64,000 bases of DNA from Corynebacterium sp. HMSC27B11. Lineage in GTDB: Bacteria; Actinomycetota; Actinomycetes; Mycobacteriales; Mycobacteriaceae. The position numbers were made by a program, and so were the translations under genes. The notes beneath the pieces were generated by a model, which was not told where the DNA came from, searched no databases, and was given only the letters and a program-made list of their open reading frames with translations. Within the stretch, counting starts at the first letter, position 1, and every line of letters starts with the position of its first letter. Below, one piece after another: positions 34,747-43,300 of the stretch. The stretch covers positions 62,001-126,000 of the forward strand of contig NZ_KV823578.1 of assembly GCF_001815985.1 (NCBI RefSeq). The letters are read 5' to 3'.

Positions 34747-37377
34747 ATGACAACCGGTGGTAAATCTGAAGAAACCCTGCTCCTCCTCGACGGGCATTCG
34801 CTTGCCTTCCGGGCGTTCTACGCCCTCCCGGCGGCGAACTTCTCGACGACCGGCGGGCAGCACACCAACGCCGTCTACGGATTCCTGGGGATGTTCCTGG
34901 GGCTGGTGGAACAGGAAAAGCCCACCCACATCGCCGCCGCCTTTGACCTTTCGGGCCCGACCTTCCGGGAGGCGGAGTTCCCCGAGTACAAGGCGCAGCG
35001 CCCGTCCACACCGCCGGAGTTCAAGGGCCAGATCGAGCTGATCCGCGAGACCTTGAAGGCGCTCGGCATCACCACCCTGGATAAGGAGAGCTACGAGGCG
35101 GACGACATCATCGCCTCGCTAGCCACCCAGGGCCATGACGCGGGCATGAACACCCTCATCTGCACCGGTGACCGCGACTCCCTGCAGCTTGTCGAGGACG
35201 ACGTCACCGTCCTCTACACCCTGCGCGGGGTCTCCGAGCTCCACCGCTTCACCCCGGAGGCCGTGGAAGAGAAGTACGGCGTGACCCCGAAGCAGTACCC
35301 GGATCTCGCGGCACTTCGCGGCGATACCTCGGACAACATGCCGGGCGTGCCGGGTGTGGGACCGAAGACCGCCCAGAAGTGGATCCAGAAGTACGGTTCC
35401 CTGGACGGCGTCATCGACAACATGGACGACATACGCGGCAAGGTGGGCGAGAACCTGCGCGCCTATGTCGCCGACGTCCAGCTGGCCCGGAAGATCACAG
35501 AGATGGTCCGGGACCTGGACATGGTGGACAGCTTGGACACGCTGAAGCCGGCGGAGATCGACCCGAACGACGCGCTGGCGATCTTCGAGAAGCTGCAGTT
35601 CGGCAACACGCTGCGCAACCGCACTTTCCGCACCCTCGGGGTGGAATTCGAGGACACCGCGAGCATCCCCATCACCGAGGAAGATCTGACCCCCGGCAAA
35701 CTCGCCAACTGGCTGAAGAAGAACGCCGCCTACCAGGAGGGCCGTGACGCGGTCGCCGAGGCTCTCGCCGTCGACATTGACGGTGAGACACTCGGCCTGC
35801 TCAGCGCCGAAAATAAAGGCCTAAAGCTTGACCTTGCCGCCCTGGATGCGAAGGACGAGCAGGTTCTGCGCACCTGGCTTGCCGACCGTGGCGCGCCGAA
35901 GTGGTTCCACGATTCCAAGCAGAGCTTCCACGCACTGCGGCAGCAAGGCTTCGCCCTCGACGGGGTGGAACATGACACCTCCGTGGCCGCCTACCTCGTC
36001 CGCCCGGACCTGCGCAGCTGGTCGCTGGGAGACGTGCTGCAGCGCCACGCGGGCCGCGACCTGCCCGAAAACTCGGGCAGCCTGGAGCGTGCCCAGGCCG
36101 TCCGCGAGCTGGTCGGGATCATGAACCAGGAGCTCACGGACGCCGGCCAGGCCGAGCTCTACTTCTCCATGGAGGTGCCCCTGACCCACATCCTGGCGGA
36201 GATGGAGGCCCACGGCATCGCGGTGGATAAGGCCGCCCTCGAGGAGCTCGCCGCCGAATACGAAGCCCAGATCGCCGACGAGGTCAGCGCCGCCCGCGAA
36301 CTCGCCGAGGACGATCAGCTCAACCTCTCCAGCCCCAAGCAGCTGCAGAAGGTACTTTTCGAGGACTTTGGCCTGCCGAAGACCAAGAAGACGAAGACGG
36401 GGTACTCGACGGCCGCCGCGGAGCTGGAGAAGCTGCAGCAGCAGACCGAACACCCCTTCCTCAACCACCTCATGGCGCACCGTGAGTACCAGAAGATGAA
36501 GAGCACCATCGACGGTCTCATCAACGCCATCGACGGCGACGGCCGCATCCGCACTACCTTCAACCAGAAGGGAGCGGCGACCGGCCGACTATCGTCCTCG
36601 GAACCGAACCTGCAGAACATCCCCGTGCGCACGGAAGCGGGCCGCAAGATCCGTTCCGCGTTCCGCGTCGGAGAGGGCTACGAGACCCTGCTGACCGCCG
36701 ACTACTCGCAGATTGAGATGCGTGTCATGGCGCACCTTTCCGAGGACGCAGGCCTGATCGAGGCCTACCGGGCAGGGGAGGACCTGCACAACTACGTCGG
36801 TTCCCGAGTTTTCGACGTCCCCGTGGACGAGGTCACCCCGGAGCTGCGTCGTCGCGTCAAGGCTCTCAGCTATGGCCTGGTTTACGGCCTCTCCGCCTTC
36901 GGTCTCAGCCAGCAGCTGGGCATCAGCCCGGGCGAGGCCAAGGGGATCATGGAGAACTACTTCGACCGTTTCGGTGGCGTGAAGCGCTACCTGGATAAGG
37001 TCGTCGAGGCGGCGAAGGAAACCGGTTACACAGAGACGCTCTACGGTCGCCGCCGCTACCTGCCTGAGCTGGCCAGCTCGAACCGGGTGGCTCGGGAGAA
37101 TGCCGAGCGTGCCGCCCTCAATGCGCCGATTCAGGGTACGGCTGCGGACATCATCAAGCTTGCGATGCTGCGGGTGGATCGCGCGCTGCGCAATGCGAAT
37201 CTGAAGTCCCGGGTGCTGCTGCAGGTCCATGATGAGCTCGTGCTGGAGATCGCGCCCGGTGAGCTCGAGCAGATCCAGCAGCTGTTGGAGGAGAACATGG
37301 ATTCGGCAGCCAGCCTGCGGGTCCCCCTGGATGTCTCCGCAGGCCACGGCGAGAACTGGGATCTCGCCGGGCACTAG
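34747..37377 (+). CDS. polA: DNA polymerase I
   Basis: The 876-residue product has an N-terminal 5'-3' exonuclease domain (LLLLDGHSLAFRAFYALPA, YEADDIIAS, CTGDRDSLQL, LRGDTSDNMPGVPGVGPKTA), a central region like the 3'-5' exonuclease fold but lacking its clear acidic motifs, and a C-terminal family A polymerase (NLQNIPVRTEAGRKIRSAF, TADYSQIEMRVMAHLS, KALSYGLVYGLSAFGL, LQVHDELVLE). It fills gaps in excision repair and Okazaki processing, without proofreading as in mycobacterial PolA. ATG 34747 is chosen from the -10 box position. Confidence 0.97.
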   Translation: MTTGGKSEETLLLLDGHSLAFRAFYALPAANFSTTGGQHTNAVYGFLGMFLGLVEQEKPTHIAAAFDLSGPTFREAEFPEYKAQRPSTPPEFKGQIELIRETLKALGITTLDKESYEADDIIASLATQGHDAGMNTLICTGDRDSLQLVEDDVTVLYTLRGVSELHRFTPEAVEEKYGVTPKQYPDLAALRGDTSDNMPGVPGVGPKTAQKWIQKYGSLDGVIDNMDDIRGKVGENLRAYVADVQLARKITEMVRDLDMVDSLDTLKPAEIDPNDALAIFEKLQFGNTLRNRTFRTLGVEFEDTASIPITEEDLTPGKLANWLKKNAAYQEGRDAVAEALAVDIDGETLGLLSAENKGLKLDLAALDAKDEQVLRTWLADRGAPKWFHDSKQSFHALRQQGFALDGVEHDTSVAAYLVRPDLRSWSLGDVLQRHAGRDLPENSGSLERAQAVRELVGIMNQELTDAGQAELYFSMEVPLTHILAEMEAHGIAVDKAALEELAAEYEAQIADEVSAARELAEDDQLNLSSPKQLQKVLFEDFGLPKTKKTKTGYSTAAAELEKLQQQTEHPFLNHLMAHREYQKMKSTIDGLINAIDGDGRIRTTFNQKGAATGRLSSSEPNLQNIPVRTEAGRKIRSAFRVGEGYETLLTADYSQIEMRVMAHLSEDAGLIEAYRAGEDLHNYVGSRVFDVPVDEVTPELRRRVKALSYGLVYGLSAFGLSQQLGISPGEAKGIMENYFDRFGGVKRYLDKVVEAAKETGYTETLYGRRRYLPELASSNRVARENAERAALNAPIQGTAADIIKLAMLRVDRALRNANLKSRVLLQVHDELVLEIAPGELEQIQQLLEENMDSAASLRVPLDVSAGHGENWDLAGH

Positions 37378-37422
37378 CCTTCGCCCCAGCGTTGTAGCAT
37401 CGCCGCCACAGCGCCGCCGCGA

Positions 37423-37460
37423 CGTGCGTGTGGCGCCACCCCGTGCGTGTGGCGCTACCC
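37423..37460 (+). repeat. 19 bp tandem duplication after polA
   Basis: Two adjacent 19 bp units at 37423-37441 and 37442-37460 (CGTGCGTGTGGCGCCACCC and the same with one C-to-T change). They lie in the 159 bp gap between polA and the DUF368 gene, next to the terminator. No function is evident. Confidence 0.7.
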
Positions 37461-37473
37461 CCACAGCAATGCG

Positions 37474-37514
37474 AAACCCCACGGTGATCAGTTCAATCAT
37501 TCACCGTGGGGTTT
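37474..37514. terminator. Bidirectional terminator between polA and the DUF368 gene
   Basis: AAACCCCACGGTGA (37474-37487) and TCACCGTGGGGTTT (37501-37514) form a perfect 14 bp stem with a 13 nt loop, ending in T-runs on both strands. It separates the converging genes. Confidence 0.88.
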
Positions 37515-37536
37515 CTCGCCTTGTTACAGACGCCTT

Positions 37537-38538
37537 CTAGGACGTTGCGGTGGCTTCGGTTTTGTCGCCCCCGAAGCGCCGTTCCGCGATAACCATCGCA
37601 GCTACGATCGCTGCCCCCAGCACGAACAGAACAATGGCACCACCGACATTCTCGCCCGGGGCGAGCAGACCAGCGGCGTCGTCCTGCCACGGCCACAGCG
37701 CGCGCAGGCTTCCCAACAGCAGACCGGCCATCGCAGCCAGCGTGACGGTGCGGTGCTCGTTGAGCATCTTCTCCAGCAGGCGGACGAAGAGCACGATGCC
37801 CGTCAGCGCGCCGAGGGCGAACACACCCAGGTAGGTGAAGTTACGCTCGTCCACCGCGCCGAGTGTGGCCTCGTAAAGGCCGACGGCCAGCAGGAAGAAG
37901 GAGCCTGACACGCCGGGCAGCACCAGCGCACAGATCGCGACCGCTGCAGCGAGGAACACGATGATCAGGTGTGGTTCACGCTGCGTGCTGCTGGTGAACC
38001 CGGTGGCCCAGAACGTCAGCACCGCGAAGATGCCCATCATCGGCAGCACCTTCGCCCAGCTCGCCGAAGAGCTCTTCCAGTCGATCATCAGCAGTGGCAC
38101 GGCGATAGAGACCATCACCATGCCGAGGAACAGTGCACGCGCTGCGACTGGCTGGTTGGTGACGAAGTCCTTCATTGGCCCCGCCGTGAGGACCACGATC
38201 AGTCCCATGCCGATGAGCATCGGGATCAGCAGCCACCAGTCCACGTCGCGGAAACGCTGGCCCGCCTTTGCCCGGTCCTTCGGCAAGGCCTTGACCCCGT
38301 CGAGGAAGACGTTGGCGTTATAGAGCACGCGCTCGTACACGCCGGTCACCAGCGCGATCGTGCCGCCGGACACACCTGGCACGAGCTCGGCCAGGCCAAT
38401 CAGGCCGCCGCGAATCGCGTTGAGGATGATCGTGAGCGCGGAGGGTTTGGTCTTGTCAAAGCTCACGCCGCTGGAGCTGTCGGCCGTGTCGGCCGGGGCT
38501 TGCTCCGATGCTGCGGAGTGCGAAGAGTAATCAGTCAC
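37537..38538 (-). CDS. DUF368 family membrane protein (undecaprenyl-phosphate translocase, PopT type)
   Basis: The 333-residue product has about nine membrane segments and the DUF368 hallmark repeat GLAELVPGVSGGTIALV near the start with a second VLPGVSGSFFLLAVGLYE. DUF368 proteins were recently assigned to flipping undecaprenyl phosphate back across the membrane for cell-wall recycling. The N-terminus is a 40-residue Ser/Ala/Asp-rich tail. GTG 38538 is chosen because TAAAGT (minus strand, 38546-38551) lies 7 nt upstream; TTG 38568 is an alternative. Confidence 0.85.
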   Translation of the reverse strand: MTDYSSHSAASEQAPADTADSSSGVSFDKTKPSALTIILNAIRGGLIGLAELVPGVSGGTIALVTGVYERVLYNANVFLDGVKALPKDRAKAGQRFRDVDWWLLIPMLIGMGLIVVLTAGPMKDFVTNQPVAARALFLGMVMVSIAVPLLMIDWKSSSASWAKVLPMMGIFAVLTFWATGFTSSTQREPHLIIVFLAAAVAICALVLPGVSGSFFLLAVGLYEATLGAVDERNFTYLGVFALGALTGIVLFVRLLEKMLNEHRTVTLAAMAGLLLGSLRALWPWQDDAAGLLAPGENVGGAIVLFVLGAAIVAAMVIAERRFGGDKTEATATS

Positions 38539-38677
38539 CCGAGGTACTTTACGGCCGAATCCTTGCAAAAGACACCAGGCACGCTGGGTTTATTTCAGGA
38601 CGTCAGGTTCGGGCAGCAGGCAAAAATAATGTGAACACCCTGTGCTCGGCCGGTCTGCGAGCCCTAGGGTGGAGGGC

Positions 38678-39814
38678 ATGGCAAACACAGAAACTTGTCG
38701 TCTCGGAGTATGGCAGGGCGAGGGCATCGGCCCGGAGATCGTTGCACCTACGGTGCAGGCGGTGGAGCTCGCGCTACAGGTCAGTGGGGAGGCGGTACCG
38801 GAGTTCGTGCCGCTGCTGCTGGGCCGCGAGGCGATCGACGCCACCGGAAGAGTCGTGCCGGAAGAGACGTGGGAGACCATCACTGGCTTGGACGGCTGGA
38901 TCTTGGGTCCCCATGACAATGTGTCTTATCCGCCGAGCGTGGCGGGCCAGCTCAATCCTTCTGCTCATCTGCGCAAGCAGGCGGACCTGTGGGCGAATAT
39001 TCGCCCGGTGCGTGGCGTGCCAGGGGCGGTGCACCCGGATCTGGATGTGGTGATCGTCCGGGAGAACACCGAGGGCATGTACGCCGACCGCAACATGCTG
39101 GTGGGCAGCGGCGATGTCACGGTCAACGGTGAAGTCTCCCTCGCGATCGGCGTTTTCACCCAGACTAAGATCCGCCGCATCGTCCGTCGCGCCGCCGCCA
39201 TCGCCGCCGCCCGCGACGGGGTGCTCACGGTGGCGCACAAGTCCAACGTGCTGACCGAGACCTCGGGGCGCTACGTCGCCGAGGCGAAGGCTTGCGTGGA
39301 AGAGTTCGGGGTCGAGGTTCAGCCCGTTCATATCGACGCCCTGTGCGCGGAGCTGGTGACCCGCCCGGAGCGCTATGCAACGATCGTGGCCGAGAACATG
39401 TTCGGCGATATCTTGAGCGACCTGGCCGGTGGGCTGGGTGGTTCGCTGGGGATTGCGGGCAGTATCAACGCCAGCGAGTCGCAGGTCATGGCACAGGCGG
39501 CGCACGGTTCCGCCCCGGATATCGCGGGGCAGGGCATCGCCAACCCGGCGGGCATCATGAACTCCGCCGCGCAGATGCTCGACTCCTTGGGTTATCCGCA
39601 AGCTGCGGAGCTTCTGGAAGGCGCGGTACGCGAGGCAGTAATCAAGGCACCGACTGCTGATCTGCTCCGCGAGGCTGCCGCAGCAGACCCCGAGACCGCA
39701 ACGCCTGTGACTGATGAGCCTGCTGTGGCGAGTGAGGCGCAAGGGGCGCGTCGTCCTGCCACGACCGAGGAATTTGCAAAACAGGTGTTTGTGCAGCTAA
39801 AGCCTCTCGTGTAA
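38678..39814 (+). CDS. Isocitrate/isopropylmalate dehydrogenase family protein
   Basis: The 378-residue product is a beta-decarboxylating dehydrogenase: GEGIGPEIV start, VVIVRENTEGMYAD (catalytic Tyr region), VAHKSNVL (catalytic Lys), NMFGDILSDLAGGL (metal Asp), and QAAHGSAPDIAGQGIANP. RENTEG and GPHDNVSYPP are unlike typical LeuB, so the substrate could be isocitrate, tartrate, homoisocitrate or another malate derivative. A polar stretch (about residues 335-365) is inserted before the last helix. TAGGGT (38665-38670) lies 7 nt before ATG 38678. Upstream in-frame codons are rejected. Confidence 0.8.
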   Translation: MANTETCRLGVWQGEGIGPEIVAPTVQAVELALQVSGEAVPEFVPLLLGREAIDATGRVVPEETWETITGLDGWILGPHDNVSYPPSVAGQLNPSAHLRKQADLWANIRPVRGVPGAVHPDLDVVIVRENTEGMYADRNMLVGSGDVTVNGEVSLAIGVFTQTKIRRIVRRAAAIAAARDGVLTVAHKSNVLTETSGRYVAEAKACVEEFGVEVQPVHIDALCAELVTRPERYATIVAENMFGDILSDLAGGLGGSLGIAGSINASESQVMAQAAHGSAPDIAGQGIANPAGIMNSAAQMLDSLGYPQAAELLEGAVREAVIKAPTADLLREAAAADPETATPVTDEPAVASEAQGARRPATTEEFAKQVFVQLKPLV

Positions 39815-39895
39815 CCTTCAGTACGTTACGCGTCGAAAGGCGCAGTTTGACCCTGTCCATTTCTATTTGATTTCCGTTTCGGAGAACACTTCCAT

Positions 39896-41356
39896 ATGCC
39901 AACCAACAACGTCCCTCAGGTAGCCATCAACGACATTGGCTCCGCTGAGGATTTCCTCGCCGCCGTCGATGAGACCATCAAGTACTTCAATGATGGCGAT
40001 ATCGTCGAGGGCACCATCGTCAAGGTCGATCACGACGAGGTCCTGCTGGACATCGGCTACAAGACCGAGGGCGTAATCCCGTCCCGTGAGCTGTCCATCA
40101 AGCACGACGTCGACCCGAATGAGGTTGTCGAGGTTGGCGACGAGATCGACGCTCTGGTCCTCACCAAGGAGGACAAGGAGGGGCGCCTGATCCTGTCCAA
40201 GAAGCGTGCCCAGTACGAGCGCGCTTGGGGCGCCATCGAGCAGCTCAAGGAGAACGACGAGCCGGTCACCGGTACCGTCATCGAGGTCGTCAAGGGCGGC
40301 CTGATCCTGGACATCGGTCTGCGTGGCTTCCTGCCGGCTTCCCTCGTCGAGATGCGCCGCGTCCGCGACCTGCAGCCGTACATCGGCCAGGAGATCGAGG
40401 CCAAGATCATCGAGCTGGACAAGCACCGCAACAACGTCGTGCTGTCCCGCCGTGCATACCTGGAGGAGACCCAGTCCGCGGTCCGCTCCGAGTTCCTGCA
40501 CCAGCTGCAGAAGGGCCAGGTCCGCAAGGGCGTCGTGTCCTCCATCGTCAACTTCGGTGCATTCGTTGACCTCGGCGGCGTTGACGGCCTGGTCCATGTT
40601 TCCGAGCTGTCCTGGAAGCACATCGACCACCCGTCTGAGGTCGTCACCGTCGGCGACGAGGTCACCGTCGAGGTTCTGGACGTCGACCTGGACCGCGAGC
40701 GCGTCTCCCTGTCCCTGAAGGCAACGCAGGAAGACCCATGGCGCGTCTTCGCCCGCACCCACGCGATCGGCCAGATCGTTCCGGGCAAGGTCACCAAGCT
40801 GGTTCCGTTCGGCGCATTCGTCCGCGTCGAGGAAGGCATCGAGGGCCTGGTTCACATCTCCGAGCTGGCTGAGCGCCACGTCGAGGTCCCGGACCAGATC
40901 GTCAACGTTGGCGAAGAGGTCATGGTCAAGGTCATCGACATCGACCTCGAGCGTCGTCGTATCTCCCTGTCCCTGAAGCAGGCTGACGAGGACTTCACCG
41001 AGGAGTTCGACCCGTCCAAGTACGGCATGGCCGACTCCTACGACGAGCAGGGCAACTACATCTTCCCGGAGGGCTTCGACCCGGAGACCAACGAGTGGCT
41101 CGAGGGCTTCGACGAGCAGCGTGAGGCTTGGGAGGCTCGCTACGCTGAGTCCGAGCGTCGCCACCGTCTGCACGCAGCTCAGATCGAGCGCCACCGCGCC
41201 GCAGCTGCAGAGGCTGCTGCCAACGGCGAGGGCGGCTACTCCTCCGAGTCCGGCGCCGAAACCAAGGCTGCCGAGGCTCCGGCCGAGGACGCTGGCACCC
41301 TGGCTTCCGACGAGCAGCTGGCTGCTTTGCGCGAGAAGCTGGCCGGCGGCGAGTAA
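39896..41356 (+). CDS. rpsA: 30S ribosomal protein S1
   Basis: The 486-residue product has four S1 RNA-binding repeats (about residues 35-105, 120-190, 205-275 and 290-360), each with the GxVxxxxxFGAFVxLxxGxxGLVHxS pattern in the last two. S1 binds mRNA at the ribosome. The C-terminal 120 residues are acidic and Ala/Glu-rich with a long predicted helix. Codons are strongly biased, as expected for a highly expressed gene. ATG 39896 starts MPTNNVPQVAIND. A strong terminator follows. Confidence 0.97.
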   Translation: MPTNNVPQVAINDIGSAEDFLAAVDETIKYFNDGDIVEGTIVKVDHDEVLLDIGYKTEGVIPSRELSIKHDVDPNEVVEVGDEIDALVLTKEDKEGRLILSKKRAQYERAWGAIEQLKENDEPVTGTVIEVVKGGLILDIGLRGFLPASLVEMRRVRDLQPYIGQEIEAKIIELDKHRNNVVLSRRAYLEETQSAVRSEFLHQLQKGQVRKGVVSSIVNFGAFVDLGGVDGLVHVSELSWKHIDHPSEVVTVGDEVTVEVLDVDLDRERVSLSLKATQEDPWRVFARTHAIGQIVPGKVTKLVPFGAFVRVEEGIEGLVHISELAERHVEVPDQIVNVGEEVMVKVIDIDLERRRISLSLKQADEDFTEEFDPSKYGMADSYDEQGNYIFPEGFDPETNEWLEGFDEQREAWEARYAESERRHRLHAAQIERHRAAAAEAAANGEGGYSSESGAETKAAEAPAEDAGTLASDEQLAALREKLAGGE

Positions 41357-41411
41357 ATCGCACCAACCAGCTCTGGCGGAGTTGAAACAACGACGCTAGA
41401 GCGCTGAAAGC

Positions 41412-41439
41412 AGGGCCCGCACCATACGGTGCGGGCCCT
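41412..41439 (+). terminator. rpsA terminator
   Basis: AGGGCCCGCACC (41412-41423) and GGTGCGGGCCCT (41428-41439) form a perfect 12 bp stem with a 4 nt loop ATAC, followed by TCTTCGTGTTT. Confidence 0.9.
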
Positions 41440-41476
41440 TCTTCGTGTTTGAAGGCGGTTGGATAGGATCAACGGT

Positions 41477-41629
41477 ATGTTCGGATCGCTTTCTCACCAG
41501 GGCTCTTCCCGCGTACTGCTGACCGTGGCGCCCCTGGTGGGTGCGGTGGCGCTGAAGCAGTGGATCAGCCTCACGGAGCTGGCCGGTATCGTCCTAGTGA
41601 TTTTCGCGATCGTGCTGCGTAAACCCTGA
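41477..41629 (+). CDS. 50-residue membrane ORF resembling the C-terminus of an EamA/RhtA permease
   Basis: ATG 41477 to TGA 41629 encodes 50 residues with two hydrophobic segments (VLLTVAPLVGAVAL and ELAGIVLVIFAIVL). The order resembles the last two helices of EamA/DMT transporters. TAGGAT (41464-41469) lies 7 nt upstream, in the same leaderless arrangement as other genes here. Its last 36 bp overlap the DUF421 gene antisense. It is either a small membrane protein or the remnant of a lost permease gene. Confidence 0.5.
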   Translation: MFGSLSHQGSSRVLLTVAPLVGAVALKQWISLTELAGIVLVIFAIVLRKP

Positions 41630-42175
41630 GGGGAGCCCCACGACCCCGCGCAGCATCTCCGGGTCGATCACGATGCCGGCTTTGTAGACGGTCATCTCGC
41701 CGGTGGGCTCCAGAATGATGAGTTGGACGTCGGCCGGACTTGCCACTCCGGCGCGGCGCATGACCATCCGCAGATCGTCGCGGGAGACATGGGTGCGGCG
41801 CAGCTGCCGATCCAGGTACTGGCCGTGCGCGAAGACGGCCTGGGGATCCTCGTCGAAGACGCGGCTCACGGCAGTGGACTTCCTCGCCGCACCGAAGATC
41901 GCCTCCAACAGCATGAGGGTGAACAACCCGATCGCACCCGCGGCAAGGGTCGGTGGGTGTCCGATGACCACACGGCCCGATACCGCGCCGAACATGACCA
42001 GGACGACCGCGTCGAAGGCATTCATCTTCGTCATGATGCGCACGCCGAAGAGGCGCACGAGGATCAGGAAGAAGAGATAGATCGCCAGCGCCGCAAGGAT
42101 GACGATGGGGATGCGGGCGGGCTCGATCGTGATCTGCTCGTAGAAGGCCTGCTGTACCTGCTCCATGATGCTCAT
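41594..42175 (-). CDS. DUF421 (YetF-like) membrane protein
   Basis: The 193-residue protein has three hydrophobic segments in the first 95 residues (including IVILAALAIYLFFLILVRLFG and an AFDAVVLVMFGAVSGR motif) and a soluble domain after them with LRRTHVSRDDLRMVMRRAGV, matching DUF421/YetF proteins. Function is unknown. ATG 42175 (MSIMEQVQQ) is preferred over an upstream in-frame codon at 42226, because the extra residues (MCKNTDGSTPRGG) look non-coding. No clear ribosome-binding site is seen. Confidence 0.85.
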   Translation of the reverse strand: MSIMEQVQQAFYEQITIEPARIPIVILAALAIYLFFLILVRLFGVRIMTKMNAFDAVVLVMFGAVSGRVVIGHPPTLAAGAIGLFTLMLLEAIFGAARKSTAVSRVFDEDPQAVFAHGQYLDRQLRRTHVSRDDLRMVMRRAGVASPADVQLIILEPTGEMTVYKAGIVIDPEMLRGVVGLPSGFTQHDRENH

Positions 42176-42341
42176 GTTAGTCCCCGCCCCACCGCGGGGC
42201 GTGGACCCGTCCGTGTTTTTGCACACCTAGTGAACGACCGCGGCGTAGGTTAGGCATATTGTCGCTGTTCCCAAGGAAAGTTTTCGGCCGGCCCGCGGAG
42301 AAGGCGAACCGGCCGAAAGGGGGAGTGTTACAGCGAGTGGC

Positions 42342-43253
42342 TTAGAGCTGCTCGATCTTCGCCGCTGCGTGGACCGTGTCCAGCTTGGATGCCTTGCGCA
42401 GCTGGACGTCCCAGTCGCCGTTGGCAGCCTTCTCGGTAAAGACCGCGACATTGGCCGGCAGGGTCACCGGCTTAGCGAACTGCACCGTGTAGCGCGCCGC
42501 GGACGGGATCTCTCCCTCCAGCGTGGCCAGCAGGCGAGCGGCGGACCACATGCCGTGCGCGATGACCGCCGGGAAGCCGAAGGCCTTCGCACCCACGCCG
42601 GAGACGTGGATCGGGTTCTTATCTCCCGAAGCCTCCGCGTAGTCCTTGATCTGGGACGGGGTGACCCGCACGTTCGCGGTCGGGCGCGGATCCGCCAGCT
42701 CGGTGATCGGCAGGATCACGCCATCGGTCTTCTCGCCACCTGCCAGCGGGGAGGAGCTCGATAGCTTCGCACCCTTGGCCAGGAAGCCGGAGACCTGGCG
42801 CCACACAATCTCGCCGCCCGAGGTGATCTCGGTGACCAGGTCGATGAGCAGACCCTTGTTGTGCTCGCGCAGGTTTTCGGCGTGGACCTTGATGTCCAGC
42901 ACGTCGTCGACCGTCAGCGCGCGCTTCTGCTCGATGACGTTATTCAGGTGCACCGCGCCCACAGCGCCGAACGGGAAGTCCGGAGCCGTGAGGACCTTCA
43001 TCACGATGGGGAAGGAGAGCACGTACGGGTAGGTCAGCGGCAGCTCGTTGGTCAGCCGCAGATCCGTCGCGCTGCAGTACGCCGCGAGGTGCGGAACGTC
43101 GATCTTCACGCCGCGGACCTCGAAGGCGGTCTTCGGGTTGTCCTTCGCGGAGCGCGTGGACCCGACGACCGGCAGAATGTCCTTGACTGCGTTCCGGTAC
43201 TCGTCCATGAGAGCCGGAATCTTGGGCAGTTCCTTGTAGGAAACCTCAGCCAC
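42342..43253 (-). CDS. htdX: MaoC-like (3R)-hydroxyacyl-thioester dehydratase (HtdX type)
   Basis: The 303-residue product has two hot-dog folds; the second carries the hydratase-2 signature YAEASGDKNPIH...AHGMW with the catalytic Asp and His. It dehydrates 3-hydroxyacyl thioesters in fatty-acid elongation. Gene order (this gene, fabG4, divergent fadA2) matches Mycobacterium tuberculosis Rv0241c-Rv0242c-Rv0243. The start is GTG 43253 with a nearly perfect AAAGGAGGT ribosome-binding site (43258-43267, minus). fabG4 lies 47 bp upstream on the same strand. Confidence 0.9.
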   Translation of the reverse strand: MAEVSYKELPKIPALMDEYRNAVKDILPVVGSTRSAKDNPKTAFEVRGVKIDVPHLAAYCSATDLRLTNELPLTYPYVLSFPIVMKVLTAPDFPFGAVGAVHLNNVIEQKRALTVDDVLDIKVHAENLREHNKGLLIDLVTEITSGGEIVWRQVSGFLAKGAKLSSSSPLAGGEKTDGVILPITELADPRPTANVRVTPSQIKDYAEASGDKNPIHVSGVGAKAFGFPAVIAHGMWSAARLLATLEGEIPSAARYTVQFAKPVTLPANVAVFTEKAANGDWDVQLRKASKLDTVHAAAKIEQL

Positions 43254-43300
43254 AGGAACCTCCTTTAAGAAGTTGAAAAGATGTCAGCGGGGCAGGGGTT

